A program made the position numbers and the translations under genes. The notes beneath the pieces were generated by a model. It was given only the letters and a program-made list of their open reading frames with translations. It made no database searches and had not been told where the DNA came from. Shown here one piece after another: positions 17,984-26,351 of a stretch of DNA of 64,000 nt. Within the stretch, counting starts at the first letter, position 1; each line of letters starts with the position of its first letter. Source of the DNA: Palsa-1392 sp963819975 (GTDB taxonomy: Bacteria > Verrucomicrobiota > Verrucomicrobiia > Chthoniobacterales > UBA10450); NCBI GenBank assembly GCA_963819975.1, contig CAWFYE010000013.1, positions 1 to 64,000 of the forward strand, in the 5' to 3' direction.

Positions 17984-19858
17984 TTAGAGATCGTGAATGA
18001 CTTTGGGCGGGAAGGCGGCGCGTAGGGCGTTCAACACGGCAAGCACGTCGATGATTTCCTGAATGATGGCGCCACTCACCGGGCTTAAATGCCCAGTCGC
18101 GGCAAAGCCCATGCCGATCACACTCAGCGCCATGCCACCCACCGCGCTTTGGAGCGCGATGATCCGCATCCGCCGGCTGATGTGCATGAACTCGTCCACC
18201 TTTTCGAGGGAGTTATCCATGACCACAACGCCTGCCGCTTCTGCGGTCACGTCACTATTCTGCCCAATCGCCATGCCGACCGTGGCGACCATCATGGCCG
18301 GGGCATCGTTGATACCGTCGCCCACGTAGAGGGTTTTGGCTTTTGTGGTTTCGGCGCGAACGAGCGCGAGCTTTTGTTCGGGACTTTGTTCCGCGTGAAT
18401 TTCGGTGATACCCACCTGCTCGGCCAGGTAATGCACTTCCGATTCGCGATCCCCCGACACAAGCATCACGCGCTGGAACTGATGCTTCGGGCCAAGATGC
18501 TTCACAAAAGAACGGCTCTCCGCGCGCGGCGCATCCCGAAAGCGCAGGGCCGCCGCGTAGCGCTCGTCAATCACCACCACGCATTCGAGGCCACCGGCAA
18601 CCGGCGGGAGTTGATCGGCGCCCGCAACTTTTTGCGCGAACAGTTTGTTGCGGCTGGTGATGAGCAACTGACGCTTGGAAACGGTGCCGCGCAGTCCCTG
18701 GCCGGGTTGCTCGCCAACTTCAGTGGCTTCCGGGAGTGCAATCCCATCCGCCTTGGCGGCCGCGAGAATGGCTCGCGCCAACGGATGCTTCGAGTAACGC
18801 TCCAGACTTGCTACCAAGGTCAACACCTGCTTCTGCTCGAAGCCCGGGGCGATCAGTTGTTCGGTTAGCTTCGGCTCGCCATAAGTGAGCGTTCCAGTCT
18901 TGTCGAAAATCGCCGTGCGGCACTCGGCGATCTGCTCAAGCACGACGGGGCTTTTGACGATGATCGCCCGGCGGGCGCAAAGGGAAATCGAACCGATGAT
19001 GGCGATTGGTATGCCAAGGAGCAGCGGGCAAGGCGTGGCGATGACCAGCACCGCGAGGAAGCGAAGGGCTTCGCCGCTGATGGCCCAGGCAAGAATGGCG
19101 ACCGTCAGCGCCACCGGAGTATAAATTGCTCCCAGGCGATCTCCCAACCGCCGTAACTGCGGACGCTGCGATTCGGATTCGCGCATGACCTCCATGATCT
19201 TGGCGTAGCGCGAATCGGCGGCGCGCTGGGTCGTGCGGATGGTCAGCGCCGATTCGCCGTTGATCGCGCCCGAGATCACCGTCGAACCGGAGGTCTTGGT
19301 AATCTGGAACGGCTCTCCCGTCAGGTAGGATTCGTCCATCACGCCATGGCCCTCGATCACCACGCCGTCCACCGGACAGATGTCATGCGGATAAATCACG
19401 AGCGTGTCGCCCACGGCAACCTCTTGCAGCTCCACATCCACGATTTCCGAATCGCGTTTCCGGTGCGCGACCGAAGGCATGCGTTTGGCGAGTGCAGCGA
19501 GCACCGAGGAGGCGCTGCGCAAAGCATAATTCTCCAGCGCTTCACCACCGGAGAGCATCAGGACGATGATCGAACCCGCCAGGTATTCGCCCAGCAGAAC
19601 TGAGGTTACGATGGAAATACCGCCCAGCAGATCAGAACCGAATTCCCGTTTTAGGAGCTTCCGCAATAAATCATACAGCAGCGGCAACCCACCGAGAACC
19701 AGCGTGGCCAGCAAGGGAATCTGGTAAGTGCCCGGAGAGGTGTGGAAGCCGAAGCGCAGCACCAGATGCACAAGGATGGCCGCGATGGAAAACGCCGCGA
19801 TGATCGTAGTCTTGCGGTGCCAGAGACCGGCGGGCGAATTTGCCAGGGTGGTCTTCAT
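17984..19858 (-). CDS. P1B-type heavy-metal ATPase with TPC motif
   Basis: 624 residues from ATG 19858, which overlaps the upstream stop (ATGA). No N-terminal metal-binding domain; it starts with membrane helices. Actuator MDESYLTGEP; transmembrane motif ATPCPLLLGIPIAIIGSIS (TPC in place of the CPC of Cu/Zn pumps); phosphorylation site DKTGTLTYGEPK; nucleotide motif SKHPLARAI; hinge VGDGINDAPAM. TPC-type pumps are a poorly assigned group, so the metal is unknown. Neighbours (thioredoxin-like protein, YraQ permease, flavin disulfide reductase) suggest metal/redox stress. Confidence 0.9.
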   Translation of the reverse strand: MKTTLANSPAGLWHRKTTIIAAFSIAAILVHLVLRFGFHTSPGTYQIPLLATLVLGGLPLLYDLLRKLLKREFGSDLLGGISIVTSVLLGEYLAGSIIVLMLSGGEALENYALRSASSVLAALAKRMPSVAHRKRDSEIVDVELQEVAVGDTLVIYPHDICPVDGVVIEGHGVMDESYLTGEPFQITKTSGSTVISGAINGESALTIRTTQRAADSRYAKIMEVMRESESQRPQLRRLGDRLGAIYTPVALTVAILAWAISGEALRFLAVLVIATPCPLLLGIPIAIIGSISLCARRAIIVKSPVVLEQIAECRTAIFDKTGTLTYGEPKLTEQLIAPGFEQKQVLTLVASLERYSKHPLARAILAAAKADGIALPEATEVGEQPGQGLRGTVSKRQLLITSRNKLFAQKVAGADQLPPVAGGLECVVVIDERYAAALRFRDAPRAESRSFVKHLGPKHQFQRVMLVSGDRESEVHYLAEQVGITEIHAEQSPEQKLALVRAETTKAKTLYVGDGINDAPAMMVATVGMAIGQNSDVTAEAAGVVVMDNSLEKVDEFMHISRRMRIIALQSAVGGMALSVIGMGFAATGHLSPVSGAIIQEIIDVLAVLNALRAAFPPKVIHDL

Positions 19859-21534
19859 TTCGGCGTCGCTGTGGCGGCATGACGAAAGGTGGTATAGCCG
19901 CCGGAAAGATTCGTGGCATGGAAGCCGTGTTGACTCAGGATGCGCGCGGCGTTGTAGGAGCGCTGGCCGCTCTGGCAATACGCGATGATTTCGCGGTCAC
20001 GCGGCAACTCGTTCAGGCGCTGGCGCAACTCATCCAGCGGAATATGCATCGAACCGGGAATGAATCCTCTCGCGCGCTCGTCGGGACGACGGACATCCAA
20101 CAGCATCGTCGTTTTGGGATCGAGCAAAGAAACTTCGTTCCACTGCGCAAGTGCGACATAACCATCAAGCACGTTCTGCGCGGCCATGCCCGCGAGGTTG
20201 ACGGGATCTTTCGCCGAACCGTATGGCGGTGCGTAGGCGAGCTCCAGTTCGGCGAGATCGTGAACGGTCATCCCGGCCTTGAGGGCGGTGGCCAGCACGT
20301 CAATGCGTTTGTCTACGCCGTCATGACCGATGGCTTGCGCGCCGAGCAGTTTGCCGGTGTCGGGCGCGAACAGAATTTTCAGCGCGATGGGTTCAGCCCC
20401 CGGGTAGTAGCCCGCGTGCGAACTGGGGTGAAGGTGAATTGTCCGAAATGGAATCTCCGCGCGTCGAAGGGATTTCTCGTTTGCGCCCGTGCAGCCGGCG
20501 GTCAGCTTGAACAATCGCAGGATGGCTGTGCCCCACGTCTGTTGATATTTGGATGAGCGGCCAAGGATATTGTCGGCGGCAATGCGACCCTGACGATTCG
20601 CCGGCCCAGCGAGTGGAATCAGAGCCCATTGGTTCGTGACGCCATCACGCACCTCGATGGCATCGCCGACCGCCCAGATTCGCGGGTCGCTGGTCTGGAG
20701 GTGTTCATTAACTCGAATGCCGCCAAGTTTGCCGATTTCCAAACCGGCGTCTTTTGGCAGGCCGATTTCTGGTTTTGCACCCAACCCGAGAATCACGGAG
20801 TCGGCGGGCAATCGTTGACCGCTCTTCAGCACTACGATGGAAGCGCGGGCAGGCTCATGCTCCGACGGCGGCTCGAACGATACGACGGGATCGTTCAAGT
20901 GCAGCGCAATGCCATTGGCCTTCAACTCCGCTTGCAGCCAGGCAGCCATTTCCGGGTCGAAGGGCGTCATCACCTGGGGCAACGCTTCCACCACCGTCAC
21001 GTCGAACCCGCGATGCCGCAGTTGCTCGGCCATTTCGAGTCCGATATAACCGCCGCCGACTACGACGGCACGACAACGCCGGCAGTCTTTCGACCACGCC
21101 ATAATGCGTTCCACGTCGGGGATGTTTCGCACGACGAAATGATTCGGGCGCTCAATTCCCGGGATGGGCGGCCGCAAGGGCGATGCGCCAGTGGAAAGTA
21201 TCAGCGCGTCGTAGGCTTCTGCGTATTCGCGGCCAGTTGCTGACTCACGCACATGGATGCGCTGGTTCGTGCGATCAATTCGGATGACCTCGGTATTGAT
21301 GCGCACATCCAGATTGAAGCGAGCCTTGAGGCTGTCGGGCGTTTGCACAAGGAGGCTGTCTTGCTCGGCAATTTCACCACCGACAAAATATGGCAGTCCG
21401 CAGTTGGCAAACGACACATGCGCGCCGCGCTCGAACATGATGATCTCGCTGTCCTCAGACAACCGACGGGCGCGTGCTGCCGCGCTGGCCCCGCCAGCGA
21501 CACCTCCGACAATGATAAGTCGCTTCTTGCTCAT
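19855..21534 (-). CDS. CoA-disulfide reductase-like flavoprotein fused to rhodanese
   Basis: 559 residues from ATG 21534. FAD-binding IIVGGVAGGASAAARARRL, single redox cysteine in SFANCGLPYF (as in CoA-disulfide reductase/NADH oxidase), NAD-binding VVVGGGYIGLEMAEQLRHRG, dimerisation domain GAQAIGHDGVDKRIDVLATA. C-terminal rhodanese (~100 residues) with active-site IAYCQSGQRSYNAA. CoADR-rhodanese fusions reduce CoA persulfides or polysulfides. Coupled to the P-type ATPase behind it. Confidence 0.92.
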   Translation of the reverse strand: MSKKRLIIVGGVAGGASAAARARRLSEDSEIIMFERGAHVSFANCGLPYFVGGEIAEQDSLLVQTPDSLKARFNLDVRINTEVIRIDRTNQRIHVRESATGREYAEAYDALILSTGASPLRPPIPGIERPNHFVVRNIPDVERIMAWSKDCRRCRAVVVGGGYIGLEMAEQLRHRGFDVTVVEALPQVMTPFDPEMAAWLQAELKANGIALHLNDPVVSFEPPSEHEPARASIVVLKSGQRLPADSVILGLGAKPEIGLPKDAGLEIGKLGGIRVNEHLQTSDPRIWAVGDAIEVRDGVTNQWALIPLAGPANRQGRIAADNILGRSSKYQQTWGTAILRLFKLTAGCTGANEKSLRRAEIPFRTIHLHPSSHAGYYPGAEPIALKILFAPDTGKLLGAQAIGHDGVDKRIDVLATALKAGMTVHDLAELELAYAPPYGSAKDPVNLAGMAAQNVLDGYVALAQWNEVSLLDPKTTMLLDVRRPDERARGFIPGSMHIPLDELRQRLNELPRDREIIAYCQSGQRSYNAARILSQHGFHATNLSGGYTTFRHAATATPK

Positions 21535-21556
21535 GTTTCCCCGCTCGATGGCACTC

Positions 21557-21652
21557 TCACTCTCCGCAGCCGCAGGGCGGTTTGAGGGCCACGGCGGCAA
21601 TCACCGCTCCGGCCAGCGCGGCAACAATTGGAATTTTAATCGGCGTCTTCAT
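21557..21652 (-). CDS. 31-residue membrane peptide ending CGCGE
   Basis: Begins MKTPIKIPIVAALAGAVIAA and ends ALKPPCGCGE: one membrane helix followed by a short cysteine tail (Cys-Gly-Cys-Gly). The ATG overlaps the stop of the thioredoxin-like gene (ATGA), and the stop is 23 bp before the flavoprotein start. The tight coupling is the main support. The paired cysteines next to a redox operon suggest a membrane-tethered thiol, but no function is known to me. Confidence 0.5.
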   Translation of the reverse strand: MKTPIKIPIVAALAGAVIAAVALKPPCGCGE

Positions 21653-21894
21653 GGTGTGTTCGGTTGGGCGAGCATCTTTTTGATTTCATCCGCTGACGGC
21701 ACTTTGCCGCTCGCCTTCACCTTGCCGTCCACGACCAGCGCAGGCGTCAGCATCACACCAAAAGCCATGATCTGTTTCAGGTCGGTGACTTTTTCGAGTT
21801 CGTAGGGGAGGCCGAGCGCTTGGGCGGCTTGTTCCGCCGCTTGGGTCAGGGCGTTGCACTTGGCGCAGCCGGTGCCGAGAATTTGGAGTTTCAT
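21649..21894 (-). CDS. Small thioredoxin-fold redox protein (CxxC)
   Basis: 81 residues. MKLQILGTGCAKCNALTQAA has the CAKC active site at residues 10-13, and cis-proline motif MLTPALVVDGKVKASGKVP. This small redox-active disulfide family (TAS/MTH895-like) is commonly encoded beside YraQ/ArsP permeases, as here (permease stop 20 bp upstream). It probably delivers or accepts electrons for the permease or its metal(loid) substrate; inference from context. Confidence 0.85.
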   Translation of the reverse strand: MKLQILGTGCAKCNALTQAAEQAAQALGLPYELEKVTDLKQIMAFGVMLTPALVVDGKVKASGKVPSADEIKKMLAQPNTP

Positions 21895-21914
21895 ATATTT
21901 TTTCTTTGGGATGG

Positions 21915-22994
21915 TTACATCATCCAGTTGAACAGAAAGCCGACCAGCATGATGCCGAGAGCCACCACGCCGAAGAAGGTGGCGATGAGCCGGGGCTTGA
22001 GAACTTTCCGCAGGATGATCGCTTCGGGCAGCGACAGCGCGATGACCGACATCATGAACGCCAGCACAGTGCCGAGCGCCGCGCCCTTGCCGAGCAGGGC
22101 CTGGACGATGGGGATGATGCCCGCTGCATTCGAATACATCGGCACGCCGAGCAACACGGCCAGCGGCACCGACCACCACGCGTCTTTGCCCATGATGGCC
22201 GCCATGAAATTCTCCGGCACATAACCGTGGATGCCTGCGCCCACCGCGATGCCGATCAACACGTAGAACCACACGCGCCCGACGATGTCGTTGACCGCCT
22301 CCCAGCCAGCACGAAACCGCGCGGGCCAATCCAGTTTTTCGTCCGTGTCCGCTTGGCCGGTCTCCGTGGCATAAACCCAATCCTCAACATGTTTTTCCAT
22401 GTCGAGGCGGCCGATGACCCAGCCGGCAACGATGGCGATGACCAGCCCGGTGACCAGATAGACTGCCGCCACTTTCCAGCCGAACAAACCCAAGAGCAGG
22501 ACCAGAGCGACTTCGTTCACCATCGGCGCGGAAATGAGAAAGGATAACGTGACGCCCAGCGGCACACCGGTAGTCACGAAACCGATGAACAACGGCACCG
22601 CCGAGCAGGAACAGAACGGCGTCACGATGCCCAGCAGCGCGCCCAGCACGTTGCCGGCGGATTCGCGTCGGCCCGACAGAATCCGTCGCGTCCGTTCCGG
22701 CGTGAAAAACGATCGCACGATGCCGACCGCAAACACGATCAGCGTGAGCAGCAGCAAAACCTTGGGCGATTCATACACGAAGAACTCCACCGCCGCGCCC
22801 AGGTGCGAACCGCGCGTCAACGGCAGCAATGAATAAGTGAACCACGCCGCAAGCGGCGCAAGGCTTGCATAGGCCAGCCACCAAACCAGCAAGCCAGCCG
22901 CGCCGGGCAGCAGGTATGCCCGCAAGCCTGTCCGGCGGAGCGCACCCGGTGCAACGTCTTTGACGCTGGCGGGATCGTGGGTTTGAGATTTCAT
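21915..22994 (-). CDS. YraQ/DUF318-family permease
   Basis: 359 residues from ATG 22994 (site GGGGAG upstream). Eight or more membrane segments; the first half ends in LLGIVTPFCSCSAVPLFIGF with the hallmark CSCS motif, followed by LSFLISAPMVNEVALVLLLG, and a second half GVPMYSNAAGIIPIVQALLG. The family includes ArsP-type organoarsenical exporters, but the substrate is unproven for most. The start sits inside the 3' end of a phosphoketolase relic, so the present promoter arrangement arose by deletion. Confidence 0.87.
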   Translation of the reverse strand: MKSQTHDPASVKDVAPGALRRTGLRAYLLPGAAGLLVWWLAYASLAPLAAWFTYSLLPLTRGSHLGAAVEFFVYESPKVLLLLTLIVFAVGIVRSFFTPERTRRILSGRRESAGNVLGALLGIVTPFCSCSAVPLFIGFVTTGVPLGVTLSFLISAPMVNEVALVLLLGLFGWKVAAVYLVTGLVIAIVAGWVIGRLDMEKHVEDWVYATETGQADTDEKLDWPARFRAGWEAVNDIVGRVWFYVLIGIAVGAGIHGYVPENFMAAIMGKDAWWSVPLAVLLGVPMYSNAAGIIPIVQALLGKGAALGTVLAFMMSVIALSLPEAIILRKVLKPRLIATFFGVVALGIMLVGFLFNWMM

Positions 22995-23289
22995 ACTTTC
23001 ATCTCCCCGCCATCGGTGACCGAACTCAGAAACTTGTTTGAATGCCACGCAGTGGCCAGCGGACCGGTTTCCGCTTCGCCATCGCCGACCACGCAGGCGA
23101 CGAACGATTGGCTGAGGGAATGGCCGCGTTCGCCGTCTTCGTGAATCGAGCCGTGGCTGGGAGCGTGAGCAGACGTTTCGGGAGCGGCTTGTTGAAGAGA
23201 TAGATCTGTGAGGCATCCACCGCCGCGCTCACGGTTCTCTCAGTCGGTAATTTGATCAGCACAGGTTGGTCTTGTTGGTTCGGGTTCAC
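22995..23289 (-). pseudogene. Internally deleted phosphoketolase relic
   Basis: Three separated pieces of xfp are joined: QIYLFNKPLPKR (N-terminal region), then in another frame SHGSIHEDGERGHSLSQSF, then VACVVGDGEAETGPLATAWH and SNKFLSSVTDGGEM. The same blocks lie about 100 and 15 residues further apart in the intact xfp at 15.6 kb. The relic differs from that gene (HEDGERGHS against HEGGELGYS), so it is a diverged second copy, not a fresh duplicate. No complete active protein is possible. Confidence 0.83.
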
Positions 23290-23313
23290 TTGTGCTCAGC
23301 ATTGGGTGCTGAG

Positions 23314-23439
23314 TCATTTCTTCGACAGCTTGTTGATCGCGACGACCAGCAGCACCGCCACCAGGACGCCGATCACTGTCCAAAGCCACATGCCACCGCC
23401 CATCCAGCCATTCATCCATCCGTTGGTGTGATTCATCAT
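23314..23439 (-). CDS. 41-residue Met/Trp/Gly-rich single-pass membrane protein
   Basis: Starts MMNHTNGWMNGWMGGGMWLW, then one hydrophobic helix (VIGVLVAVLLVVAI) and a basic end NKLSKK. AAAGG lies ~10 nt upstream of the ATG. Similar peptides, with a Met/Trp/Gly-rich head and a single helix, occur near metal-handling genes (recalled, not proven). It sits between dodecin and the xfp relic. Function unknown. Confidence 0.6.
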   Translation of the reverse strand: MMNHTNGWMNGWMGGGMWLWTVIGVLVAVLLVVAINKLSKK

Positions 23440-23472
23440 AAAGAGCCTTTCATGGAATTCGTGTGTCCGTTT

Positions 23473-23681
23473 TCATTCCTCCACCGTGAATCCGACCTTA
23501 ATGGTCACCGGCCAGTGTTGAACCTTCCCCTTGTCGATGTCGCCGCGCGTTTCGATCACCTGGAACCACCCGAGGTTCTTGACGGTCTTGTGTGCGCACT
23601 TGATGGCCTTTTCAACCGCGTCCTCGATGGAACTAGTCGAAGTGCCGGTGAGGTCGATGAGTTTATAGGCGTGATCTTCAT
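23473..23681 (-). CDS. Dodecin-like flavin-binding protein, start disturbed
   Basis: The domain runs DHAYKLIDLTGTSTSSIEDA to HWPVTIKVGFTVEE, with KNLGWFQVIETRG in the middle, about 67-70 residues. Dodecins form hollow dodecamers that store flavins. No ATG lies in frame at the expected place. ATGAAGATCACGCC at 23681 would read M-K-D-H-A-Y if one more A were present (ATGAAAGATCAC), so a one-base deletion in an A-run is likely. Otherwise a TTG overlapping the csbD end could serve. Downstream of csbD in the same direction. Confidence 0.78.
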
Positions 23682-23714
23682 CTTCGGAGTTTTCGGTAGT
23701 CGCGGAGGCTCCGC

Positions 23715-23921
23715 CTAATTGCCGCAACAGGAGGATGTGGCGTCTTTGACGGCTTTTTCGACCGCGTCGCGGGTTTCGCCGGTGCGCTTCTGGATGCGGC
23801 CCAGCAGTTCTTCCTGCTTGCCTTCGACGTATTGCAGATCGTCGTCCGTCAGATTCGCCCACTTCTGCTTTAGCTTGCCCTTTGTGATGTTCCAGTCGCC
23901 TTTGATTTCGAGTGTGTTCAT
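23715..23921 (-). CDS. CsbD-family stress protein
   Basis: 68 residues from ATG 23921: NTLEIKGDWNITKGKLKQKW, then ANLTDDDLQYVEGKQEELLG and IQKRTGETRDAVEKAV, the standard CsbD profile, ending SSCCGN. CsbD is a sigma-B-controlled general stress protein in Bacillus; its molecular role is unclear. The bipartite element at 24031-24068 lies ~105 nt upstream, so this gene is a likely member of the shared stress promoter set. Two cysteines at the C-terminus are unusual for the family. Confidence 0.88.
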   Translation of the reverse strand: MNTLEIKGDWNITKGKLKQKWANLTDDDLQYVEGKQEELLGRIQKRTGETRDAVEKAVKDATSSCCGN

Positions 23922-24030
23922 ATCGGTTCGCTTTCGGTTTGTTGTTCTCAGTGTGGACCGAGAAAATGCGGGACTTTCCCGCATCTGCATCGGCCCACCG
24001 GAACTGTCACAGCGCTCCACGGGCCCGGCC

Positions 24031-24068
24031 AATACCTCCTCGGCAACAGCCTTATAGCCGCAGGCTAT
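24031..24068 (-). promoter_or_regulatory. Bipartite promoter/operator element upstream of csbD
   Basis: On the minus strand: ATAGCC-TGC-GGCTAT (perfect 6-bp dyad, 24054-24068), 17 nt, then GGTATT (24031-24036). The dyad half GGCTAT and GGTATT have promoter-like 17-nt spacing. Four further elements with identical spacing lie upstream of other stress-type genes in this window. About 110 nt to the csbD ATG. Confidence 0.6.
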
Positions 24069-24105
24069 ACGCATTGGGCACCGCGCGACGGGCGATGTGG
24101 TTCGG

Positions 24106-25329
24106 TCAAAGCGCGTGGTGGCCGATTCCGAGGGTGCTGCAGACCGAGCGCGCGATCATCAGTTCCTCATCCGTCTTCATCACGCGAACCGTGACCCGGC
24201 TGGCGTCTGTCGAAATTACCTCTGCGGTTTCCGTATTGCGCGACTCATCCAGTTCGATCCCGAGAAAGCCCAGCCCGTCGCAGATCCGCGCGCGGACAGG
24301 CGGCGCGTTCTCGCCGATGCCGCCGGCGAAGACGAGCGTGTCCAATCCACTGAGCGCGGCCGCGAAAGAACCGATCCATTTTTTCGCCTGATAAGAAAAC
24401 AGCGCGACAGCTTCCGCTGCGCGAACGTCCTTCGTTTCATGGTCGAGCAAGTCCTTCATGTCGGAGCTGGTTTCCGAAACTCCGAGCAGCCCGGATTCGT
24501 TGTTCACCATCCGATTAAATTGCGGTGCGGTCATTTTCTCCGTGCGCGCCAGATAACTCACCAGGCCCGGATCGAGATCGCCCGAGCGGGTGCTCATGAC
24601 CAACCCCGCCGTCGGCGTGAAAGCCATGCTAGTGTCGATGCTCTGACCATCGCGGACCGCGGCCATGCTCGCGCCGTTCCCGAGATGCGCGAGAATCACG
24701 CGGCCCTTCTTCGCCGCCGGATCGCCGAGGCGCACGAGTTCCTCCATCAGATAGGCGTAGGACAAACCGTGAAAGCCGTAGCGCTGAATTCCTTTCGCCT
24801 CGTAGCGACGCGGAATCGGAAGCAACTTGGCCACACGTGGCATGGTGGTGTGAAACGCGGTGTCGAAACATGCGATCTGCGGCAATTTCGGGTGACGCCG
24901 GCGAAAGGCTTCGATCAGTTCGATCTCACGCGGTAGATGGTCCGGATCGATCGGGCAAAGGCGACGCAGTTCATCCAGCAATTCCTGCGTGAGCAACTCG
25001 GGCGCGGTGTGTTGCATGCCGTGGACCACTCGATGTCCCACCGCCCCGACTGATTTGAAGCTCTTTTGGCCTTCGAGCCAATCAATCAGCAAACTCGCTG
25101 CTGATTTATGGTCGGTGGCGGCGATTCTCTGGCTATCCGGCTGTTTCCCTGCCGAATCATTGAACGTCAGATTTGTTCCGTTCAGCCCAATGCGATCAAT
25201 CTTCCCCGAAAATTCGCGCTGCAACGATGGACCGACCCGATAGAGCGCAAACCTGATGCTCGATGAGCCCCCATTGATCGTCAGGACTCGTGGGTAGGTA
25301 ACGTCGGCCGGCGTTCCGGTTGGATTCAA
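24106..25329 (-). CDS. ackA: Acetate kinase
   Basis: About 407 residues. N-terminus LTINGGSSSIRFALYRV (phosphate-binding, usually LVLNxGSSS), HRVVHGMQH, FDTAFHTTMP, RYGFHGLSY, ILAHLGNGASMAAV, and C-terminal VFAGGIGENAPPVRARI. Converts acetyl-phosphate plus ADP to acetate plus ATP, the natural partner of phosphoketolase. No ATG lies near the domain start; TTG at 25329 overlaps the aldolase stop (TTGA) and gives a sensible 17-residue lead, so I take it as the start. Confidence 0.92.
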   Translation of the reverse strand: MNPTGTPADVTYPRVLTINGGSSSIRFALYRVGPSLQREFSGKIDRIGLNGTNLTFNDSAGKQPDSQRIAATDHKSAASLLIDWLEGQKSFKSVGAVGHRVVHGMQHTAPELLTQELLDELRRLCPIDPDHLPREIELIEAFRRRHPKLPQIACFDTAFHTTMPRVAKLLPIPRRYEAKGIQRYGFHGLSYAYLMEELVRLGDPAAKKGRVILAHLGNGASMAAVRDGQSIDTSMAFTPTAGLVMSTRSGDLDPGLVSYLARTEKMTAPQFNRMVNNESGLLGVSETSSDMKDLLDHETKDVRAAEAVALFSYQAKKWIGSFAAALSGLDTLVFAGGIGENAPPVRARICDGLGFLGIELDESRNTETAEVISTDASRVTVRVMKTDEELMIARSVCSTLGIGHHAL

Positions 25330-26351
25330 CGGACCACGCTTTCCAAATCGGCAGAATACTTTCCCTGCACCGCGAGACCGTTGTATTTCGCACGGTGGAA
25401 GAGCGCCGCCTGCGCGGGTGCCGCATTGGCCGCGGATCCGCGCCACGTTTTCAGTGCAGCGTCTTGTAGCGCACGCCCGTAGGAAAAAGTCAGCGTCCAG
25501 GGAACGTCGCCGACCGCGCAGATGGCATTCAAGCGTTTCGTCGCCGCCACGTCACTCTGCCCACCGGAGAGAAAGACGATTCCAGGAACGGAAGCCGGCA
25601 CGACACGACGCAGGCAGCGGATGGTGGCCTCCGCCACTTCGTTCACCCCGGCCTGTTGCGGACAATTCTTCCCTGACAACACCATCCCGGTCTTGAGCAA
25701 CATACCTTCGAGCGCGACGCGTTGAGCGAAGAGCGCGTCGAAAACGCGTTCGAGCGTCGCGCCCGTCACCTCTTCGCATCGCGCGAGAGCGTGATTGCCG
25801 TCCATCAAAACTTCCGGTTCCACGATCGGAACCAAGCCAGCCTCCTGACTGAGCGCCGCGAAGAGCGCGAGCGCTTGCGCATTTGTCTCGATGCCAGTCG
25901 CCGTCGGTAACCCATCGCCGATGGCAATCACCGCGCGCCATTTGGTGAAACGCGCCCCAAGCTTGCGGTATTCGCTGAGCCGTTCGCGCAGGCCATCCAG
26001 TCCCTGAGTGAACTTTTCGCCGGGGAAATTCGGCAACGGGACGGTTCCCTTGTCCACCTTAATGCCGGGAAGAATGCCCTGGCTGGCGAGAAATTCCGGG
26101 AGCGAAACTCCATCGTGTCCGCGCTGCCTTATCGTCTCGTCGAAGAGGATGACGCCGCTGATGAAATCACTCAGGCCACGAGTCGTGAACAACATCTCAC
26201 GATAGTTCCGGCGGCTCTCCTCTGTGGACTCAATGTCGAGGGCCTTGAATCGCTTCCCAATCGTCGGGAAACTCTCGTCCGCCGCCAGGATCCCTTTGCC
26301 CGCTGCCAGGAGCGCTTGCGCCGTCGCTTCCAATGTGGCCGGAGCACTCAT
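25326..26351 (-). CDS. Class I fructose-bisphosphate aldolase
   Basis: 341 residues, full length. AAGKGILAADESFPTIGKRF at the N-terminus, IVEPEVLMDGNHALARCEEV (substrate-binding), Schiff-base lysine region LEGMLLKTGMVLSG, and PGIVFLSGGQSDVAATKRLN. Cleaves fructose-1,6-bisphosphate reversibly. The class I enzyme is metal-independent. ATGA overlap with the ELTG-protein gene upstream and TTGA overlap with ackA downstream place it in a tightly coupled desaturase-ELTG-fba-ackA operon. Confidence 0.93.
   Translation of the reverse strand: MSAPATLEATAQALLAAGKGILAADESFPTIGKRFKALDIESTEESRRNYREMLFTTRGLSDFISGVILFDETIRQRGHDGVSLPEFLASQGILPGIKVDKGTVPLPNFPGEKFTQGLDGLRERLSEYRKLGARFTKWRAVIAIGDGLPTATGIETNAQALALFAALSQEAGLVPIVEPEVLMDGNHALARCEEVTGATLERVFDALFAQRVALEGMLLKTGMVLSGKNCPQQAGVNEVAEATIRCLRRVVPASVPGIVFLSGGQSDVAATKRLNAICAVGDVPWTLTFSYGRALQDAALKTWRGSAANAAPAQAALFHRAKYNGLAVQGKYSADLESVVR

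Noticed and set aside
24054..24068. Hairpin ATAGCC-GCA-GGCTAT read as a transcription terminator of ackA
   Set aside because: The stem is only 6 bp with no T-run, and the same dyad recurs upstream of osmC and the PRC-barrel gene at a fixed distance from GGTATT, so an operator/promoter role fits better.
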